Shown here one piece after another: positions 7,508 through 16,985 of a stretch of 64,000 nt of DNA (its first letter is position 1; each line of letters starts with the position of its first letter). Position numbers and translations under genes: made by a program. The stretch covers positions 2,542,001-2,606,000 of the forward strand of contig NZ_CP137891.1 of NCBI RefSeq assembly GCF_033547075.1, written 5' to 3'. Under the pieces are notes generated by a model that saw nothing but the letters and a program-made list of their open reading frames with translations, did not search any database and was not told where the DNA came from. Source of the stretch: Flavobacterium ardleyense (GTDB taxonomy: Bacteria; Bacteroidota; Bacteroidia; Flavobacteriales; Flavobacteriaceae).

Positions 7508-8638
7508 GTGATTAAGAAAATGAATACTACTATGCAGTCTGATTTAGAGCTAGTTTTTGATACTAGTACAGTTGTCCGACTGGAAGATTTCTTGACTGTT
7601 GGTAGTAAAATATTTTTGCAGACGCACTTTGTACCACTTATAAAAATGCAAGGATTTGCCAAGGAAATTTTTCTAACTTTCCGATCAAAGGGTGGAATAG
7701 ATTATCCTATACTTCTAAACGTTAAAAGACAAACAGACCACGACATTGATGAGGTCCATTGCAGTGGTATGATCATTTCTAATAGGAATCGCTTTGAAAA
7801 AGAATTGCTTACCGCAAAGAATGTTGCCGAAGAAGCACTTTCAAAAAATGAGGAATTGCAAAAAATTCGATTAGAACTTGAAGAGCACCAACGAGAATTG
7901 GAATTGCAGATCCGAACTTCGGCAGCATTGCACAGACAGAATCTCGAAATTTTTAAAGTAATTTCTCATGACTTGCAGGAACCATTGCGAAAATCGGTTT
8001 TATTTGCTGATTTAATAAAAAGCCAAAATACCGATTTACCTCTTTCTGCAACTGAAAAGCTGGACAGAATAATCGCATTTAATCAACATATGCGCGACAT
8101 GGTTATGAGTCTTCAGCGTCTTGGCGAACTGGAAACCAGTAAAATAGTTCTGCAAAATATAGATTTTGAAAAACTGCTTAACGAAGCATTAACTCTTTCG
8201 GGAATTGCTAGCGAGACCGTAAAAATTGATTATCAAATTGGCTGTAAGAGTATTTATGGCGATGAAGTGCTGATAAAAACTATGTTTGTTGAGTTGTTTT
8301 TAAATGCGCTCAGATTTTGTAATTCTGAAAATGAATTTTGTATCATACAAATATCTACGGTCCTTGTCAAGCGTAATATTTTTATAGAATCATCCGAAAA
8401 GTATCGATATGAAGATTTTTTAAAGATCACATTTGCAGATAATGGTATCGGATTTAATGCAGACTCATCAAAAGTATTTCAAGTGTTTCAGCGAGGCGAG
8501 CAATTTGATAAAGTTAGTCCAGGATTGGCATATTGTCGACGAGTTGTTGAACTCCACTTTGGTACAATAATAGCAAAATCCATTACAGGTAAAGGTGCAG
8601 GATTTACAATCTTTCTTCCATATAAAGCAATTATCTAA
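7508..8638 (+). CDS. PAS-domain sensor histidine kinase (RsbQ partner)
   Basis: From GTG at 7508 the protein has 376 residues. Order: the rest of a PAS domain (LEDFLTVGSKIFLQTHFVPLIKMQGFAKEI, like the PAS of RsbP-type sensors), a coiled coil at about 95-140, the phospho-acceptor helix with ISHDLQEPLRK (His near 154), and an ATPase domain with DNGIGF and a changed G2 box, GLAYCRRVVE. The in-frame sequence before 7508 encodes DIYDITPSWLFSFTFDG, which looks like the missing first strands of the PAS domain. The frame is open back to 7409, but holds only ATC, ATT and CTG as possible starts there, so the true start is uncertain. No response regulator is adjacent. Confidence 0.85.
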   Translation: MIKKMNTTMQSDLELVFDTSTVVRLEDFLTVGSKIFLQTHFVPLIKMQGFAKEIFLTFRSKGGIDYPILLNVKRQTDHDIDEVHCSGMIISNRNRFEKELLTAKNVAEEALSKNEELQKIRLELEEHQRELELQIRTSAALHRQNLEIFKVISHDLQEPLRKSVLFADLIKSQNTDLPLSATEKLDRIIAFNQHMRDMVMSLQRLGELETSKIVLQNIDFEKLLNEALTLSGIASETVKIDYQIGCKSIYGDEVLIKTMFVELFLNALRFCNSENEFCIIQISTVLVKRNIFIESSEKYRYEDFLKITFADNGIGFNADSSKVFQVFQRGEQFDKVSPGLAYCRRVVELHFGTIIAKSITGKGAGFTIFLPYKAII

Positions 8639-8741
8639 TTTCGTTTGTGGTAACTTAATTCAGTAAAACAGAAATTTCGAGAATTTATTCAGCAAAGTTT
8701 ACTTCAATTAGAAGAATTTGGAATTAGATGTAATTATATTT

Positions 8742-9293
8742 TTATTCTTTTGATAAGCTGCTGATTTCTTCTTTGGATAATCTTTTAATAAATTCCCATT
8801 TAGAACCATTAAATTTTTCAGTAAAGCCTAAGTCTTCAAATATCACATATCTCATAACATCTTTTTGCTTAGCGGCATTTTCCTTAAATTTATTAAATTT
8901 AATTTCATCAATTTCAGTTTCTGTGAGCTTATCGCTGGTAACTTTTATGGAAAATTGCCCTGCACTCTTTTCCTGATTATTAAAGCGAAATATTGGTGAA
9001 ATTACCTCAACGATACCCGGAGAGATAGCCTTTATAGTGTAGATGGAAGTAAAAGTAGTACTTGTTTGTCCATCATTTGTAGTTGTTGCCAACCTCTTTC
9101 TCGGGCCATCGATCAAAGTAAAATTTGTTCCTTTTAGAGGTGTTTCAGAATCTACAGTCGCTTTAACTTCAAAAATTAATGTTATGGTTTCATCAATTTT
9201 ATATTGTTTTTTTTCGGTTCTAAAGGTAACATCTTGCGCGTAAACTGCGGTGCAAATAAAAAATATAAGGGCTGCGCTCATTATTGATTTCAT
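8742..9293 (-). CDS. Secreted BatD-like protein
   Basis: 183 residues with a cleavable signal peptide ending near AVYAQ (residue 20). The region FRTEKKQYKIDETITLIFEV, followed by LKGTNFTLIDGPRKR and SIYTIKAISPGIVEVISPIF, matches the first immunoglobulin-like repeat of Bacteroides aerotolerance protein BatD. BatD is usually several hundred residues long with a membrane anchor and sits beside batA/batB genes. Here it is a single domain without anchor or partner genes, so it is probably an independent periplasmic paralogue. The C-terminus (residues 125-183) is charged and not recognised. Confidence 0.7.
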   Translation of the reverse strand: MKSIMSAALIFFICTAVYAQDVTFRTEKKQYKIDETITLIFEVKATVDSETPLKGTNFTLIDGPRKRLATTTNDGQTSTTFTSIYTIKAISPGIVEVISPIFRFNNQEKSAGQFSIKVTSDKLTETEIDEIKFNKFKENAAKQKDVMRYVIFEDLGFTEKFNGSKWEFIKRLSKEEISSLSKE

Positions 9294-9507
9294 AGTTTCT
9301 TTTTTCTAAAGTATGATTATCGGCAAGTTTTACTTAGCTGAGCTAAAATCAATTAGAGCAGAAAGCAATTCTATCAAATTCAAAATGAGGCAGATCAAAT
9401 ATAGAAAAATTAATTATAATTCATAATATTTTTAAAATTAATAACCTCCTTAAAAGCAAAAAAGGAAATTTTGGGAAGACTGTATCTAGACTTCTTCAAA
9501 TGTAGGT

Positions 9508-9619
9508 AAGCCGTGCTTCGACCGAGGACAAATCGCCTTCTTGCTGAACTCGAGGTAAAAAACTAACTGTCTTACTTAAACTTCATCATATAGTAAGTTG
9601 AAGTCTTTTGGCGAAAGCC
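9508..9619 (+). repeat. SR2 repeat, long copy 1
   Basis: Aligns along about 110 bases with the copy at 19204-19315. The last 35 bases (9585-9619) match with a single difference, and the block around GGACAAATCGCCTTCTT matches GCACAAATCCCCTTCTT in the other copy. The right end is the GGCGAAAGCC hairpin. The element lies between the BatD-like and aldo/keto reductase genes and encodes no intact protein. Confidence 0.7.
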
Positions 9620-9668
9620 AGAAAATTCTAGATGCAAAAACACTAACTACAAAAAAAAGTCAGTGAAT

Positions 9669-10535
9669 TTACAAATTATTGCTATTTGGCGATTCCGCTC
9701 GATCGGGCCATTCGTTTGGCAGCTCGCCACTAAAACCCATCTCTGGAAGAGTATCAATTTGCGTCATTTCATCTGCGGATAATTTGAAATCAAAGATGTT
9801 GATGTTTTCTTTAATTCGACTCAACTCTGTTGATTTTGGAATTACAATCACCTCTTTTTGAATAATCCAGCGAAGGCAAATCTGAGAAACCGACCTATTA
9901 TGTCTAGCCGCAATATTTTCTAAAACTGCATTTCCAAAAACTTTTCCTCTTGCCATCGGCGACCAGGACTGCACTGCAATATCTTTTTGTTTGCAAAAAT
10001 CAGTCAATTCGGGCTGCCAATATCCTGGATGAAATTCAATCTGATTCATAGCCGGAATACTATTGGCAGTCTGAAATAATGCATCCAAATGCTCTTGCCA
10101 AAAATTACTTACTCCAATTGATTTTATCAAACCATCAGCTTTTAATTCTTCCATGGCGCGCCAAGCATCGGCATTTGCCTTTTGCCAGTTGGTATAATTT
10201 TTAGCATTTGCTGGCCAATGAATTAAGTACATATCGATATAATCCAACCCTAATTTGTCCAACGATTCTTGAAACGCTATTTTGGCCTGATTATAACCAA
10301 GGTTTTCTCTCCACAGTTTTGTGGTAACGCATATTTCATTGCGGTCAATGCCGCTTTCTTTTATACCCTTGCCTACTGCCTCTTCATTTTTATAAACTGC
10401 GGCAGTGTCAAGTAGGCGATATCCATTTTTTAACGCATCGGCGACAGATTGCACAGCATCTTGTCCTAGTAATTTATACGTTCCGAAACCTACAAGGGGA
10501 ATTTTATGACCGTCATTTAAAACTAAATCTTTCAT
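9669..10535 (-). CDS. Aldo/keto reductase
   Basis: 288 residues, the normal length for a monomeric (alpha/beta)8 reductase using NADPH. The catalytic tetrad is visible: Asp43 and Tyr48 in LLDTAAVYKNE, Lys73 in VTTKLW and His106 in LIHWP. VIPKSTELSRIKENI near residues 232-246 binds the cofactor phosphate. LVGFGTYKL and QIEFHPGYWQ place it with the AKR5-like bacterial group that reduces aldehydes and 2,5-diketo-gluconate-type substrates. The true substrate cannot be told. It is 108 bases from the amine oxidase gene on the same strand, so joint transcription is possible. Confidence 0.92.
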   Translation of the reverse strand: MKDLVLNDGHKIPLVGFGTYKLLGQDAVQSVADALKNGYRLLDTAAVYKNEEAVGKGIKESGIDRNEICVTTKLWRENLGYNQAKIAFQESLDKLGLDYIDMYLIHWPANAKNYTNWQKANADAWRAMEELKADGLIKSIGVSNFWQEHLDALFQTANSIPAMNQIEFHPGYWQPELTDFCKQKDIAVQSWSPMARGKVFGNAVLENIAARHNRSVSQICLRWIIQKEVIVIPKSTELSRIKENINIFDFKLSADEMTQIDTLPEMGFSGELPNEWPDRAESPNSNNL

Positions 10536-10642
10536 ATTATTTTTACGTTATAAAGTTATTTTACTGATACCTGATCTCACAGCTGATAAGGTATTAAATT
10601 TATAATAGATATTTTGTTAGCTATTTTATAAAATATTCAAAT

Positions 10643-11686
10643 CTATAATCCTTCAAAAATCATATTGGCTGCAAAATTTCCAGCGGTAATAGCACCATCC
10701 ATATAACCTGGAAATACCTCAGCCGATTCGGCACTTGAGATAAGTAGTCTATCATCAAAATATGATTTTCTAAAAATAGGATGTCCATTATTTTGATGTG
10801 GAAAAAGGAATGAATCTGAGTTTGCAAATGTAAACTGCTCTTTGCTCCAAATACATTCTTGGTAGTCAGTGAAGCTTAGAGCTGCATCCCCAAAAGTATT
10901 TTTAAGCTGCATTAAGACATTGTGCTTTCTATCTTCGTCAGTTAAATCCTTGTAAGCTGTACTCATAAAACCGCAGAGAGAGTATTTTGTCCTTTCATGA
11001 TTTGAATGATCATAGAATTCGGTGATTGGTCCTGAATTGCTAAAAAAAGCTCCCGACTGACCCATTTCAAGCCAGAAAGGTTTTTCATAGCGCAGCGCTA
11101 CTTTTATAGAATCTTCCATCCATGTGTGCGTTCCTTTTGCTACCGAAAATAACTCATGCGGTAAGGAAGGTTCAAACTGAATCTTTTTTGCCCATAATTT
11201 AGGTGGAAGTGCCAGTACCACTTTCGAGCCTTCAAAATCCTGATTTGCAGTAACTTTCACTGAATCTCTCTCGAAAAATATTCGTGATACGGTCTGATTT
11301 AGTAGAATGCTTTTAGAATCTAACTTAGAATATAATGCATTTATTAAAGCAGATGTTCCGCCTACAATTCTGTAGCTTGGCTCTTGTTGCGGGATTTCGA
11401 TAGCTTTAGCTGGAGAATTTGGATCAGGCTGATAGAATGTTGTTCCAGTCATAAACTGTTCAAAATAATTTATCTTCAACTCATCCAAAAGTTCTCGAAG
11501 GTGCCTGTGCGAGCTATTAAACCAGGTCGCACCCATCTCTGTCGGACAATCATCGTTGCCGAATGTCGTATGAATTCTCCCTCCAATCCTAGATCTTGCT
11601 TCGAGGATTGTAAACGGAATTCCCCGTTGTTGTAAGCGAAAAGCAGTAACGAGCCCAGATAATCCGGCTCCTATTATTAGTATCAT
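10643..11686 (-). CDS. FAD-dependent amine oxidase-family protein
   Basis: 347 residues. The N-terminal IIGAGLSGLVTAFRLQQRG is the FAD-binding Rossmann motif. It is followed by the conserved ILEARSRIGGRIHT and by EMGATWF, both typical of monoamine/polyamine oxidases. The C-terminus has SSAESAEVFPGYMDGAITAG, the second FAD contact. The protein is about 100 residues shorter than eukaryotic monoamine oxidases but normal for bacterial members. Substrate unknown. It follows sbcC on the same strand, 68 bases from its stop codon. Confidence 0.88.
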   Translation of the reverse strand: MILIIGAGLSGLVTAFRLQQRGIPFTILEARSRIGGRIHTTFGNDDCPTEMGATWFNSSHRHLRELLDELKINYFEQFMTGTTFYQPDPNSPAKAIEIPQQEPSYRIVGGTSALINALYSKLDSKSILLNQTVSRIFFERDSVKVTANQDFEGSKVVLALPPKLWAKKIQFEPSLPHELFSVAKGTHTWMEDSIKVALRYEKPFWLEMGQSGAFFSNSGPITEFYDHSNHERTKYSLCGFMSTAYKDLTDEDRKHNVLMQLKNTFGDAALSFTDYQECIWSKEQFTFANSDSFLFPHQNNGHPIFRKSYFDDRLLISSAESAEVFPGYMDGAITAGNFAANMIFEGL

Positions 11687-11754
11687 TATTTTGAATTCTT
11701 TTTATTACAATTATTATATTTTGATTGGTTTAGAGTGACGGCTCACCTTTTTTT

Positions 11755-14700
11755 TTAATAACCCACAATTTCGACTTTACTCCTACCGCTGGCTTTTTTG
11801 CTGACTTTTATCTGAACAGGAATTCTTTCGGTCATTTCCTGAACATGCGAAATTACTCCTACTTTCCGACCCTGATTGTGCAATCGTTCTAGCGCGTCCA
11901 TTGCAATATTTAAAGTATTTGGATCTAATGAACCAAATCCTTCGTCGATAAATAGCGATTCGACCTTCATTTTGCTAGAAGATAACGATGCTAAACCAAG
12001 AGCCAAAGCCAATGAAACCATGAATGATTCACCGCCCGAAAGTGAATATACGGTGCGGATTTCGTCTCCCATATCCAAATCTACCACTTGCAATCCCAAG
12101 GTATTTGGAATTCGTTCTATTCTATAGCGATTGGTTAGCATTTTCAAATGTATGTTGGCATAACTTAGCAATACTTCCAAAGTATGCTCTTGAGCAATTT
12201 GTCTAAATTTCTTTCCGTCCGAAGATCCAATAACTTCATTTAATTTACTCCAATTATCTGTGATAGCGAACTGCGCCGAAATATCGTTGAGCAGATTTCC
12301 GATTTTTTGTTTATTCAACTGATCTTCCTGAAGCTTATAAGCAATACTAGCTTTCGCCTTACTATAATTATCATATTGAGTTTTCACAGAAAGAATCATC
12401 TCTTTTAGTTCATCAAGTAGTCTTTCTGAAGGTCTTTTGATTAAATGTCCTTCTACTATTTGAGTCCGTTCTAGTAGAATCGATCTTGCTTCTGTCTGCT
12501 CCTTCTCTACCTTATTTAGAGCAGTACGTTCTCCTGCAATCCAATCAGAATTTAAGTTGAGCAATTCATGCAACTCTACAATGGTAAGATTCTGCTGTGA
12601 TTTTTGATTGTAATCCTCTAACCAATTCTGAATCTTTATACTCGTATTTTGACATTCGTTTTCCAATTTTGAAATGCTATTTGTAATTTCTTTAAACTGT
12701 GCTGTTGCAGCTGCCAATTCAATATTATTTTGACCCAACGAAGTTTTTAAGTTCTCAACAATTTTCTGTGATTCCTCAACTGAAGTTTGAAACTTAAGTT
12801 CCATTACTTCGGCAGATTGTCCTTCAAAAATCGCTTGACGTTCCTGTTTCAATTTTTCAAAATATGCTAGCTGGATCTGATACAAATCTGCCTTTTGCAA
12901 AAGATCCTCTTCTAAACTTTTTGCCTGTACTTGCAATTGGCTCAAAGTAGAAGTTGCAATCGAATGTTGGTTTTTACTTAATTCTAATTTTGCCGCAGTT
13001 GCTTTCCATTCTTCAGAAAAACGATTAATAGATGCCACAAATTCCGCTGGAGCTTTTTTCCAATTTAGAATCCAATCTTTGGTATCGAAATATATAGAAA
13101 GACTATTCTGTATTTCTAATAAAGCATTTTCTGCCGAATCCAACTGTTTTGAAATTCCGATCAGTTGCTCTTCATTTAGCGCTAAGCTGCTTTTGATTTC
13201 TTTAAGATCATTATCTTTTTTTGTATTAGAATCTTTTAATAATTCTAAGGCAGATTTATCTTTTTCAAGTTGAGCACGAGTGATTGTGTGCGAATTAATT
13301 TGCAACTGTAATTCCATGTGTTTGCTTTCTAAATACTGTTTTCTTTCCACAAACCAATTTGACAGTAGATCCTCTTCTATCGCTTCACATTCTTTTGAAA
13401 CACTCAAGGCTGCCCATCGATTTTTTTTATTTTGGAGAAGTACGTCTTTATCAATAATGTCAGCTTCCTGTCTCGAAATTGTTTGACGTATTGTTTCGCA
13501 TTCCTTCTCCAAGCTAATTTTCTGTCCAAACTGCGCTAAATAGTTTTTTTCGTGATTTTGATATTGCTGCTCTAACGATGTGAGAACTTTCTCGAGTTGA
13601 GGATTTCGACTAGCATATGGGTGTTCTTCACTTCCGCATACTGGACAAGGTTCATTATCTACCAAGGAATTTCTCAGAGTTTCCACATTTTCTGCAGATG
13701 CCAAGCGTGCTTTGTGTAGTAACTGCTCCGAAGTTTCTTTCACAATTCGACCTCTTTCTACTTGACGTTCTAACTGTTCTAGAAGGTCCGTTTTCTCAAA
13801 TAGATCAATATGGTCATTGTTGTTCTTTTCGCATAGTTTATCAGAATCGACGCTTAAATTATATAAGACATTCCATTCAGCCTGCGCTTCTATAGTGTTG
13901 TTTAGAGATCTATCAACAGCATCTTTTTCTAAACTTAATCTCTCTATGGGAAATAGCAGTGCTTCTTTAAATTTAGCGTCGTAATTTTTTTTATCGTTTT
14001 GATAAATCAGCAAATCTTTCTCATAATCGGCTGTTTTCGAATCGATTTCTACTTTTAAAAGTGCAGTCTTTTCTTTTAAATTTTTCTGATCGGCATAAGA
14101 TGATATTGTGTTAGCAAGTAATCTCTCAGCATCCGCGAATTTCGAAATAATTAAATCCTTATTTTCGGCAATTGATTTTTTGGAAATATGCTTCGTTTGC
14201 CAATCAAGCATAGCTGTAATGGATAAATCCAGTAACTCAATTTCGGTAATTTTTTGGGTTAACTGTTGTTGGTGATTTTCAAAATTTGTTTTTGCTTTTT
14301 GAGATTCTTCTTGAGCTGCCTTCTTCTGTATTTCACGTTCATGAATTAATGTGTCTAATTTTTTGGCTGTAGCCAAATTAGGAAGCGCCTCTTTCTGATT
14401 TTTTAGCGCGGTCAACAAATTCTCTTGATCCTTTACATATTGGGCATCCAATGATTTCTTTTGAGAATTTAAATATGAAATCTTCGCCTTAAGATTTTCT
14501 AAAATAGTTTTCTGTTCATTTAATTGCTTTTTATTGTAAAGTAAAGCATCATTCCACGATCGAGTCGTTTGTGCTTGTTCTACCTGATAAAGTTTCAATT
14601 TTCGAACTTCTGCAGCACTAACTGCACCGGTCGCTTTCTGCAAAATTTCTATTGCAAAAGCTTTATTTTTCTCTAATTCAGCATATTGCTCGTGCCAATT

Positions 14701-15489
14701 AATTTCTTTTGTAAGAGCATCAATTTCTAGCTTAATTTGGTCAATCTGAATTTCCAAAACAGATTGTTCCTGCTTAATTGCGTCAATTTCTTCATCTGTT
14801 AGGGTTATAATTCCCTCTCTACGAAAATTTAAATCCCGAAGAACTTGTTCTTCGCTGCGATATTTTTCGAAAATTTTCTTGGAAATCTCTGAATATATGT
14901 GTGTCCCTGTTAGTTTTTCTAGCAATGATGATTTCTCGTCTTTATTGGCTTTCATAAACGCAGTAAAATCGCCTTGTGCCAGTAAGACTGAACGTGTAAA
15001 TTGTTCGAAATTTAATCCTACCAAACGCTCTATCTCCTTGTAAGTCTCAACCTTTTTTCCTGGCAAATCGAGTCCAGAAGAGATGTTTTTCAAGGCTATA
15101 GTATCGGCTTGCAAACCGCCATCGGCTTTATTTCTAGCTCGACGTACGCTCCAGGTTGAGCGGTAATTTTGTCCGTCAGTTCCAACGAAATCTACTTCGG
15201 CAAAGCCATCGGCAGTACCGTCACGTAAAATTCCTCTCACATCGCCCTGACTCATGGTACTTCCTTGCACGTCGTAAATTTCGATTCCCATCTCTTTGGC
15301 TTGAAGATAGCGCGGAGTTTTTCCGTAAAGGGCCAAACATAAAGCATCTAATAATGTCGATTTTCCTGCGCCGGTAGCGCCAGTAATAGCAAATATTCCC
15401 GCTGATGCCAAAGGTTCAGATGTAAAGTCAATTTCGGTTAGTCCTTCCAAAGAAGCTAAATTCTTAATTCGAATGGCGTTTATTTTCAT
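11755..15489 (-). CDS. sbcC: Nuclease SbcCD subunit C (Rad50-like ATPase)
   Basis: 1244 residues from the ATG at 15489 (MKINAIRIKNLASLEG). A TTG 60 bases upstream is open but lacks conserved residues. Walker A is GATGAGKSTLLDALCLALYG near residue 37. Two long coiled-coil arms meet at a zinc hook, CPVC, near residue 613. The C-terminal lobe has the signature YSLSGGESF and Walker B VESLFIDEGFGSLD. With SbcD it forms a DNA-end and hairpin nuclease used in repair and in breaking long palindromes. It lies 84 bases behind sbcD in one operon. Confidence 0.96.
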   Translation of the reverse strand: MKINAIRIKNLASLEGLTEIDFTSEPLASAGIFAITGATGAGKSTLLDALCLALYGKTPRYLQAKEMGIEIYDVQGSTMSQGDVRGILRDGTADGFAEVDFVGTDGQNYRSTWSVRRARNKADGGLQADTIALKNISSGLDLPGKKVETYKEIERLVGLNFEQFTRSVLLAQGDFTAFMKANKDEKSSLLEKLTGTHIYSEISKKIFEKYRSEEQVLRDLNFRREGIITLTDEEIDAIKQEQSVLEIQIDQIKLEIDALTKEINWHEQYAELEKNKAFAIEILQKATGAVSAAEVRKLKLYQVEQAQTTRSWNDALLYNKKQLNEQKTILENLKAKISYLNSQKKSLDAQYVKDQENLLTALKNQKEALPNLATAKKLDTLIHEREIQKKAAQEESQKAKTNFENHQQQLTQKITEIELLDLSITAMLDWQTKHISKKSIAENKDLIISKFADAERLLANTISSYADQKNLKEKTALLKVEIDSKTADYEKDLLIYQNDKKNYDAKFKEALLFPIERLSLEKDAVDRSLNNTIEAQAEWNVLYNLSVDSDKLCEKNNNDHIDLFEKTDLLEQLERQVERGRIVKETSEQLLHKARLASAENVETLRNSLVDNEPCPVCGSEEHPYASRNPQLEKVLTSLEQQYQNHEKNYLAQFGQKISLEKECETIRQTISRQEADIIDKDVLLQNKKNRWAALSVSKECEAIEEDLLSNWFVERKQYLESKHMELQLQINSHTITRAQLEKDKSALELLKDSNTKKDNDLKEIKSSLALNEEQLIGISKQLDSAENALLEIQNSLSIYFDTKDWILNWKKAPAEFVASINRFSEEWKATAAKLELSKNQHSIATSTLSQLQVQAKSLEEDLLQKADLYQIQLAYFEKLKQERQAIFEGQSAEVMELKFQTSVEESQKIVENLKTSLGQNNIELAAATAQFKEITNSISKLENECQNTSIKIQNWLEDYNQKSQQNLTIVELHELLNLNSDWIAGERTALNKVEKEQTEARSILLERTQIVEGHLIKRPSERLLDELKEMILSVKTQYDNYSKAKASIAYKLQEDQLNKQKIGNLLNDISAQFAITDNWSKLNEVIGSSDGKKFRQIAQEHTLEVLLSYANIHLKMLTNRYRIERIPNTLGLQVVDLDMGDEIRTVYSLSGGESFMVSLALALGLASLSSSKMKVESLFIDEGFGSLDPNTLNIAMDALERLHNQGRKVGVISHVQEMTERIPVQIKVSKKASGRSKVEIVGY

Positions 15490-15573
15490 CTGGAACTGAT
15501 TGTCTTTTTTATTATTTAATTCTTTATAAGTATTTTTCTGCTTACGCAAAATTGATTCTCGCTACCATTTGCG

Positions 15574-16806
15574 TTAATTCTCTGCCTGGTTGACTTCTTC
15601 TAAGGTCTGTCGGAATAAGTCCATCAAGTGATCTGGTACTTCTGCATCATACTTGCTATGGTATGATTTTGAAAACACATCAATTGGTTTCAATTCGTTG
15701 AGAAGTTCTTGAGGGCTAGATTCTTCCGGATTTGATTTAGATTTTGAATAATGCTGCTGAATACGCGCCAATCTGACATTTTTAAATTTTAGAACTTCGT
15801 CAATTTTATGTCGCAGCGCAGGCTCTGGCTCTTCCAAAAGTACTTGCACTTCTAGATATGGTGCTGGAAAATCGTCATTTTTTTCGGGAAGTTGATTTAA
15901 CTGCTCCAATACTTTCTCCAAAAGTTCGGCCTTTAAGGGGATTCGCAATAGCGGAATTGTTACAGGAATTTCGACTGTTTTTAGCGAAGTAATTTCATTT
16001 TCTAACTCGAAAATGAAAACCTGATGTTTGTAGTTTCTCTCAGAAAACGACATTGGTAGCGGACTTCCCGAATAGCGAATGTGTTCTTTACCGCCAATAC
16101 GTTGCGCCTTGTGAATATGACCCAACGCAACATATTTAATATCATCGTGAAAAGCTGTTGCAGCAACACATTCAACGCCACCCATAATTGGTCTTTCGGA
16201 TATATCCATATCCAACACTTCGGCGTGCTGTGTGTGCAAATGTCCCATTGCAATAATATTCTGATCATCTTGCTTAATTTTCTGGGCATACTCAAAAGCT
16301 TCGTTGTATAGAGCGGTAACACCTTCGGCATACGGACTTGTTGAATTGGCAATATTTGGATAATCGCCAATTCGCAAAAACGGAATAGCCAGACACCAGG
16401 TTTTTATTTCACCGAATTTGTTTCGCAACGGAATGGTCAACTTCTCATAATCGACACTGCCATCACTATTTTTTTCGATAGTTCCAATAATGTGAATGTT
16501 AGAAGATTCTAATAGAGGTTTGGGTGCTTCTAGTCGAGAAGCCGAATCGTGATTTCCAGCCGTAATAACAATTTGTAAATCGGAATTTTCCTTTGTGGCC
16601 TTTTGCAGGAAAGTATAAAACATTCTGATTGAAGCTGCCGCCGGATTAGAAATATCAAATATATCACCGCTGACAAGCAAAACGTCTATTTTCTCTTCCT
16701 TGATTGTTTCTAAAAGCCAATCTAAAAATTGTTGGTGTTCAAAGTTTCTATCGTATTCGTGGAAGAGTTGTCCTAAATGCCAGTCAGCGGTGTGAAGTAT
16801 TTTCAT
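15574..16806 (-). CDS. sbcD: Nuclease SbcCD subunit D (Mre11-like)
   Basis: 410 residues. The metallophosphoesterase motifs are all present: ADWHLGQ (residues 7-13), VSGDIFD, TAGNHDS, GHLHTQ and ALGHIHKAQ. These hold the two metal ions of the Mre11/SbcD endo- and exonuclease. The C-terminal part (about 290-400) is the capping domain and the segment that binds SbcC. It is the first gene of the sbcDC operon; a gap of about 180 bases to the neighbouring gene upstream must hold the promoter. Confidence 0.96.
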   Translation of the reverse strand: MKILHTADWHLGQLFHEYDRNFEHQQFLDWLLETIKEEKIDVLLVSGDIFDISNPAAASIRMFYTFLQKATKENSDLQIVITAGNHDSASRLEAPKPLLESSNIHIIGTIEKNSDGSVDYEKLTIPLRNKFGEIKTWCLAIPFLRIGDYPNIANSTSPYAEGVTALYNEAFEYAQKIKQDDQNIIAMGHLHTQHAEVLDMDISERPIMGGVECVAATAFHDDIKYVALGHIHKAQRIGGKEHIRYSGSPLPMSFSERNYKHQVFIFELENEITSLKTVEIPVTIPLLRIPLKAELLEKVLEQLNQLPEKNDDFPAPYLEVQVLLEEPEPALRHKIDEVLKFKNVRLARIQQHYSKSKSNPEESSPQELLNELKPIDVFSKSYHSKYDAEVPDHLMDLFRQTLEEVNQAEN

Positions 16807-16985
16807 TAGATGGATTTTCTAACGTAAAGGTAGCAATCTTTGTTTGTGTTAGAAAGAGCTTAGAAAGACTTTGAGACTATTTTTACTTGGATTCTAATTC
16901 TTAATATTTGGTCATTTTTTAAAAAAGATTACTAATAATTTAATTAGAGTCCACTTCCATTTACCTAAAATAAATTGATGAGGAA

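Noticed and set aside
15490..15549. A longer SbcC starting 20 codons upstream
   Set aside because: It would begin at TTG with a polar sequence that SbcC proteins lack; MKINAI is the typical N-terminus.
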